The notes beneath the pieces are model-generated. The model searched no databases and was not told the DNA's origin. It was given only the letters and a program-made list of their open reading frames with translations. Position numbers and translations under genes: made by a program. A stretch of DNA of 17,815 bases from Thermaceae bacterium (GTDB lineage: Bacteria > Deinococcota > Deinococci > Deinococcales > Marinithermaceae), in assembly GCA_027023115.1 (NCBI GenBank), contig JALVWZ010000043.1, positions 1 to 17,815 of the forward strand, read 5' to 3'. Positions 14,507-17,815 of this stretch are shown here, piece after piece (position 1 is the first letter of the stretch; each line of letters opens with the position of its first letter).

Positions 14507-15781
14507 ATGCAGCGGCCAATGATTATACACGGAGGAACCCCGCTCAGGGGCGAACTAAGGGTCAACCCCGCCAAGAACGCGGCGTTGCCGATACTGGTGG
14601 GCAGCCTGCTCACCAGCGAACCGATCACCCTCGAAGAAGTGCCGCGCCTGCGCGACATCGAGGTGCTGCTCGAGCTCCTCGCCCACCTGGGAACCCGCTA
14701 CGCCTGGGAAGGCCGCACCCTGCACCTGCACACCCCCGAGATCAAGACCGCCAAGGCCCCCTACGAGCTGGTCAGCAAGATGCGCGCCAGCTTCATCGTG
14801 CTGGGCGCGCTGCTGGCCCGCGAGGGCGAGGGCGAGGTGAGCATGCCCGGAGGCTGCGCCTTCGGCCCGCGGCCGGTGGACCTGCACATCAAGGCGCTGC
14901 GCGACCTGGGCTTTGCCGTGGAGGAAGAAAACGGCACCTTCAGCGCCAGCCGCAACGGCTGGCCCGAAGGCGAGGTGGTCTTCGACCGCCCCACCGTCGG
15001 CGGTACCGAACAGGTGATGCTGGCGGCGGCCCTCGGCCCCACCGAGGTGACCATCGTCAACGCCGCTTTGGAACCCGAGATCGTAGACTTTGCCAACTTC
15101 CTGCAGATGCTCGGCGTGCACATCGAAGGCGCCGGCACCGCCAAGATGACCATCCGCGGCGCCGAGACCCTAGGCGGCGGCGAGTACAAGATAATCCCCG
15201 ACCGCATCGAGGCCGGCACCTATCTGCTGGCGGCGGCGGCCACCCGCGGTGAGATTTTGCTCGAGGGCGCCAACCCCGAGCACATGGACGCGCTGCTTTC
15301 CAAGCTGCGCGAGTCGGGCCACACCGTGGTTACCGGCACCGACTGGGTGCGCCTCAAGAGCACCAGCGAGCCGCAGCCCCTCAACGTTGACGCCCGCGAG
15401 TACCCCGGCTTTCCCACCGACCTGCAGCCGCCGGTTTCGGCCTACCTGGCCACCGTGCCCGGCGTTAGCCTGCTGCGCGACTTGGTCTATCCCGACCGCT
15501 TCACCCACGTCGGCGAGCTAGCCCGCCTGGGTGCCGAGCTGCACCTCAAGGAGCGCGTGCTGGCCATCCACGGCCGCCGACTCTCCGGCGCCCGCGTCAA
15601 GGCCTTCGACATTCGCGGCGGCGGCGCAATGGTCATCGCCGCCCTGGCCGCCGACGGCGAGACGATCATCGAGGGCATGCAGCACGTCAGCCGCGGCTAC
15701 GAAGACCTGGAAAACCGCCTGCGCTCTCTGGGGGCAAACGTTTTTAGCGAGCCGGTACCCCTACAGCAAGCAGCGGATTGA
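14507..15781 (+). CDS. murA: UDP-N-acetylglucosamine 1-carboxyvinyltransferase
   Basis: This 424-residue cytosolic enzyme transfers enolpyruvate from PEP to UDP-GlcNAc, the first committed step of peptidoglycan synthesis and the target of fosfomycin. The N-terminal NPAKNAALPILVGSLL contains the conserved Lys-Asn. The catalytic loop MPGGCAFGPRPVDLH retains the active-site Cys, so fosfomycin sensitivity is expected. RGGGAMVIAALAADGET in the C-terminal part fits the second inside-out barrel domain. Length is normal. The ATG at 14507 follows AGGGGG (14495-14500) with 6 nt spacing; any longer start would lie upstream of the promoter. It is alone in its transcription unit and divergent from the RHH-kinase set. 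No clear terminator follows. The last 21 bp overlap the antisense tail of a transposase fragment. Confidence 0.96.
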   Translation: MQRPMIIHGGTPLRGELRVNPAKNAALPILVGSLLTSEPITLEEVPRLRDIEVLLELLAHLGTRYAWEGRTLHLHTPEIKTAKAPYELVSKMRASFIVLGALLAREGEGEVSMPGGCAFGPRPVDLHIKALRDLGFAVEEENGTFSASRNGWPEGEVVFDRPTVGGTEQVMLAAALGPTEVTIVNAALEPEIVDFANFLQMLGVHIEGAGTAKMTIRGAETLGGGEYKIIPDRIEAGTYLLAAAATRGEILLEGANPEHMDALLSKLRESGHTVVTGTDWVRLKSTSEPQPLNVDAREYPGFPTDLQPPVSAYLATVPGVSLLRDLVYPDRFTHVGELARLGAELHLKERVLAIHGRRLSGARVKAFDIRGGGAMVIAALAADGETIIEGMQHVSRGYEDLENRLRSLGANVFSEPVPLQQAAD

Positions 15782-16069
15782 ACGCCCTAAAACCATGTAG
15801 GCTAGGTTCGGTTTGAGGAATACGAGACCGTGAAAATGGTTGGGCATGACGACGAAGGCGTCGAGCTCGAGGTGCGGGTAATGATCGGGCAGATTGGTCC
15901 AAACGTCTTCGGCGACCCGCCCCAGGTCGTTCAAAACCAGGCCCTCTTCCACGACTCGACCAAACAAACACTCCCGTCCGTGGGTCACCAGCGTGACGAA
16001 ATACACCCCCGGCGTGCGGTAGTCGTAACCCGCGAGGCGGGTTTGTTTGCGACGCCGGTTCCCTTCCAC
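15761..16069 (-). pseudogene. Truncated REP-associated tyrosine transposase (RAYT, IS200-like fold)
   Basis: The 102-residue frame carries the N-terminal half of a Y1/RAYT transposase: RLAGYDYRTPGVYFVTLVT (11-29), FGRVV, and the catalytic HUH motif MPNH78FH80G. Similarity stops at about residue 84 (near 15817). The helix with the catalytic Tyr and the usual C-terminus are missing, and the remaining frame runs into the antisense of the murA 3' end. Full RAYTs are usually about 150-200 residues. It starts with GTG at 16069, 22 bp after the asparaginase stop. RAYTs handle REP hairpins in single-copy genomic form, and REP-like hairpins occur in this window. It is most likely an inactive remnant. 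Confidence 0.8.
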
Positions 16070-16091
16070 GGTTCCACCTAGAGCCGCCTGT

Positions 16092-16595
16092 TCAAGCCGG
16101 CTCGAAGCGCCGCGCGGCCACGTTCTTGCGCACGTGGGGGGCCTCGAACACCTGGCCGTTCATGGCGATGTAGACTCCCGGTTCTAAAAGCTGCACCGCG
16201 GCGGCGGCAAAGCCGATGTTGAACTCGGCGTCGGAACCCAAAAAGCGCGCCGGCTGCATGGCCCCGACCAGAACTATCGTCTTCCCGGAGACGCCCAGGA
16301 GGGCCGCGGCGGTGTCCGTCATGGTGTCGGTGCCGTGGGTTATCAGCACGCGCCGCGCCGGGCTGGCCGCCACCGCCGCGCGGATGCGTTCGCGGTCGGC
16401 GGCGGTCATCTCCAGGCTGTCTTTCTTGAGCAGCACCTCCACGGCGTAGGGGAAGTTGACCCGCGCCTCCTCGAGCAGCTTGCCTATCTGCGGGTCGCCG
16501 ACGGTGTAGTCGTCCTTGGCGTCGTAGTAGATCTTGTCGATGGTGCCGCCGGTGGTGAAGATCTGGACGAACTCGGGTTCACGGGGCAGGTTCAC
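16092..16595 (-). CDS. Short single-domain asparaginase-like protein
   Basis: This 167-residue protein matches only the N-terminal catalytic domain of L-asparaginases, which are usually about 320-350 residues. The nucleophile motif TTGGTI (T15 expected), the flexible-loop Tyr (Y30), T86-H-G-T89-D90 and K105 seven residues before GAM (as in E. coli K162) are all present. All main catalytic groups are therefore retained. The C-terminus ends neatly (VRKNVAARRFEPA), so this looks like a natural one-domain family rather than a broken gene. In full-length enzymes the C-domain helps form the active site of a neighbouring subunit, so activity and substrate are uncertain. The GTG start is 6 nt after TATCCT with no Shine-Dalgarno, suggesting a leaderless mRNA. 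Confidence 0.8.
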   Translation of the reverse strand: MNLPREPEFVQIFTTGGTIDKIYYDAKDDYTVGDPQIGKLLEEARVNFPYAVEVLLKKDSLEMTAADRERIRAAVAASPARRVLITHGTDTMTDTAAALLGVSGKTIVLVGAMQPARFLGSDAEFNIGFAAAAVQLLEPGVYIAMNGQVFEAPHVRKNVAARRFEPA

Positions 16596-16607
16596 GAGGT
16601 AAGGATA
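16596..16607 (-). promoter_or_regulatory. Leaderless -10 element of the asparaginase-like gene
   Basis: On the minus strand TATCCT (16607 to 16602) precedes the GTG start at 16595 by 6 nt. The -35 position (TTCGTA, 17 bp upstream) is a weak match. No ribosome binding site is present. Confidence 0.45.
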
Positions 16608-16627
16608 CCCGGGCGGGCGTTATTTAC

Positions 16628-16700
16628 GAAACCGGCAAGCGGCTTGTGGCTCGTGGCCTGTGGAAACACCGCAATATGTCGTTTCGACTGCTCCGAATGC
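16628..16700. repeat. Dispersed repeat, copy B
   Basis: It opens GAAACCGGCAAGCGGCTTG and continues with CACCGCAATATGTCGTTTCG, matching 10315-10380 with a 7-nt insertion and scattered changes. It lies between the asparaginase and PiT genes, and a GC-rich hairpin follows about 60 bp later, whereas at the other locus the hairpin precedes. Confidence 0.65.
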
Positions 16701-16756
16701 TGCCTACCTGCCTCCCACACCCTATCTCCAACACCCCGACAAGCAACCCTCCTCCG

Positions 16757-16792
16757 GCGGCTTTGCCGCTGCCTCCCCCTCGGGGGAGGCAG
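16757..16792. repeat. Double GC-rich hairpin
   Basis: GCGGC-TTT-GCCGC (16757-16769) is followed directly by CTGCCTCCCC (16769-16778), loop CTCG and GGGGAGGCAG (16783-16792). The second stem resembles the CCTCCCC hairpins at 10055-10297. It may act on transcripts arriving from the PiT gene on the minus strand, but no T-tract follows on either strand. Confidence 0.6.
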
Positions 16793-16868
16793 AAAGGGCC
16801 TGCGGCTTGCAGCTCCAAAACCCAGCTCCCCCCAGGGGTTCTAAAAACGACGTCTTGGGAGGTTGCAA

Positions 16869-17815
16869 CTAGGGATGCACCGGCAGGTTGAAGACGTTTT
16901 GCAGCACGAACATCCCCACTACCGAGATGATGGCCGCCACCGTGGGGGTCAGCAGCCAGCCGATGGTGATGTTGCGGACGATGTCCCAGCGGATGCGCTC
17001 GCCCGGGGTGATCAGGCCCAGGCCGATGACCGCGCCCACCACCGCCTGCGAGCTCGAGACCGGCACCAAAGGCAGGTGCGGCAGGTGATGGCTGATCAGC
17101 CAGGCAGCCAGTGACTGCGAGGCGAACAGGAAGAGCACCAGCGACTGCGCCAGCACCACGATCAAGGCCGCGATTGGCGTCAGGTGCACTATGTCCTGCC
17201 CGACCGTCATCATCACCCGCTCCGAGTAGGTGTAGATACCCACGGCAATGGCCAAACCACCGAGCAAGAAAAGCTGCTGCGCCGAGCTGAGGGTAATGGG
17301 ACCGATTTGCAGGGTGTGGAAGGGCGATACGTTCAAAAAGACGCCCATCACGTTGGCGATGTTGTTGGCCCCCAGGCTGTAAGCGCCAAAGGCGCCCACC
17401 AGGATCAGCCCCAGGCGGGTGTAAAAGTCGAGGCGCAGGAGGTGAATCTTGGCGCGACGCAGCGTAACCCGCGCCAGCAGCAAGAGCAGCATTGCCATTA
17501 CGCCCGACATGATCGGCGAGGCCACCCAGGCGAAGGCAAACTTGGAGACTATTCCCGGATCGGTCGGCAGGCCCATGAAGATGTTCCAGCCGATGATGCC
17601 GCCAACGATGGCTTGGCTGGTGGAGACCGGCAAGCCCCGCTGGGTCATCAGGTAAACGCTGATGGCGGCGGCGAGGGCGGCCATGAAGGCGCCCGGCAGG
17701 GTGTTGATGGAGCCTAACTTACCCAAAGTATGGGAGGCGCCGGCGCCGCTGATGACCGCGCCCAGGATTACGAAGACGCTGGCTATCAGGGCCGCGGTGG
17801 CGAAGCGCACCATGC
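16869..17815 (-). CDS. pit: PiT-family inorganic phosphate permease, N-terminus outside the window
   Basis: The visible 314 residues cover most of a PiT (PHO4-type) phosphate transporter of the inner membrane. About nine or ten hydrophobic helices are seen. The duplicated family motifs are GLPVSTSQAIVGGIIG (about 60-75) and SLGANNIANVMG (146-157), with the matching VPVSSSQAVVGAVIG in the second half. The first GANDFANA-like motif, which normally precedes the first visible helix, is missing because the gene begins beyond 17815; the Met at 17813 is internal. It ends PVHP with a TAG, followed by an unclear hairpin zone. No regulator (phoU-like) is visible on this side. Substrate ion (H+ or Na+ coupling, or metal-phosphate) is not decidable. 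Confidence 0.93.
   Translation of the reverse strand, partial: MVRFATAALIASVFVILGAVISGAGASHTLGKLGSINTLPGAFMAALAAAISVYLMTQRGLPVSTSQAIVGGIIGWNIFMGLPTDPGIVSKFAFAWVASPIMSGVMAMLLLLLARVTLRRAKIHLLRLDFYTRLGLILVGAFGAYSLGANNIANVMGVFLNVSPFHTLQIGPITLSSAQQLFLLGGLAIAVGIYTYSERVMMTVGQDIVHLTPIAALIVVLAQSLVLFLFASQSLAAWLISHHLPHLPLVPVSSSQAVVGAVIGLGLITPGERIRWDIVRNITIGWLLTPTVAAIISVVGMFVLQNVFNLPVHP

Overview
The window is about 17.8 kb of GC-rich bacterial DNA with tightly packed genes. A diderm bacterium of the Deinococcota (Thermaceae-like) would fit. Several first genes carry a -10 hexamer exactly 6 nt before the start codon and no Shine-Dalgarno sequence, which is a leaderless arrangement common in that phylum. 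There are also LolA-like and outer-membrane barrel genes, and GC-rich hairpin repeats. The taxonomy is an inference; no rRNA or phylum marker is present.

Layout. 1-90: end of an unidentified gene, possibly trypsin-like. 185-2658 (+): ArsR/SmtB metal sensor and a ZntA-type Zn/Cd/Pb P-type ATPase. 2834-3436 (-): TetR repressor, divergent from a three-gene operon at 3518-7754 (+): MMPL/RND exporter, LolA-like periplasmic carrier and an outer-membrane barrel. The operon ends in a strong terminator, and a palindrome overlaps its -35. 7893-9791 (+): Kup potassium transporter with its own terminator. 9842-10500: no gene; GC-rich hairpin repeats.

10501-14387 (-): a co-directional set of a ribbon-helix-helix regulator, a Ser/Thr kinase fused to a PQQ-like propeller, and a conserved Cys-rich protein of unknown function that may be an FMN TIM barrel. 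It diverges from murA (14507-15781, +). The two promoters interlock so that their -35 hexamers occupy the same bases, and a 7-4-7 palindrome lies near the murA transcription start.

15782-16868: a truncated REP-associated (RAYT) transposase, a short one-domain asparaginase (both -), and a second copy of the dispersed repeat seen near 10.3 kb. 16869-17815 (-): PiT phosphate transporter, cut by the window edge.

Three parts could act as systems: metal sensing and efflux; TetR-controlled movement of a lipid or hydrophobic compound from inner to outer membrane; and a kinase/RHH module physically tied to peptidoglycan precursor synthesis at the promoter level. The last of these, with its uncharacterised enzyme-like partner, is the most novel candidate.
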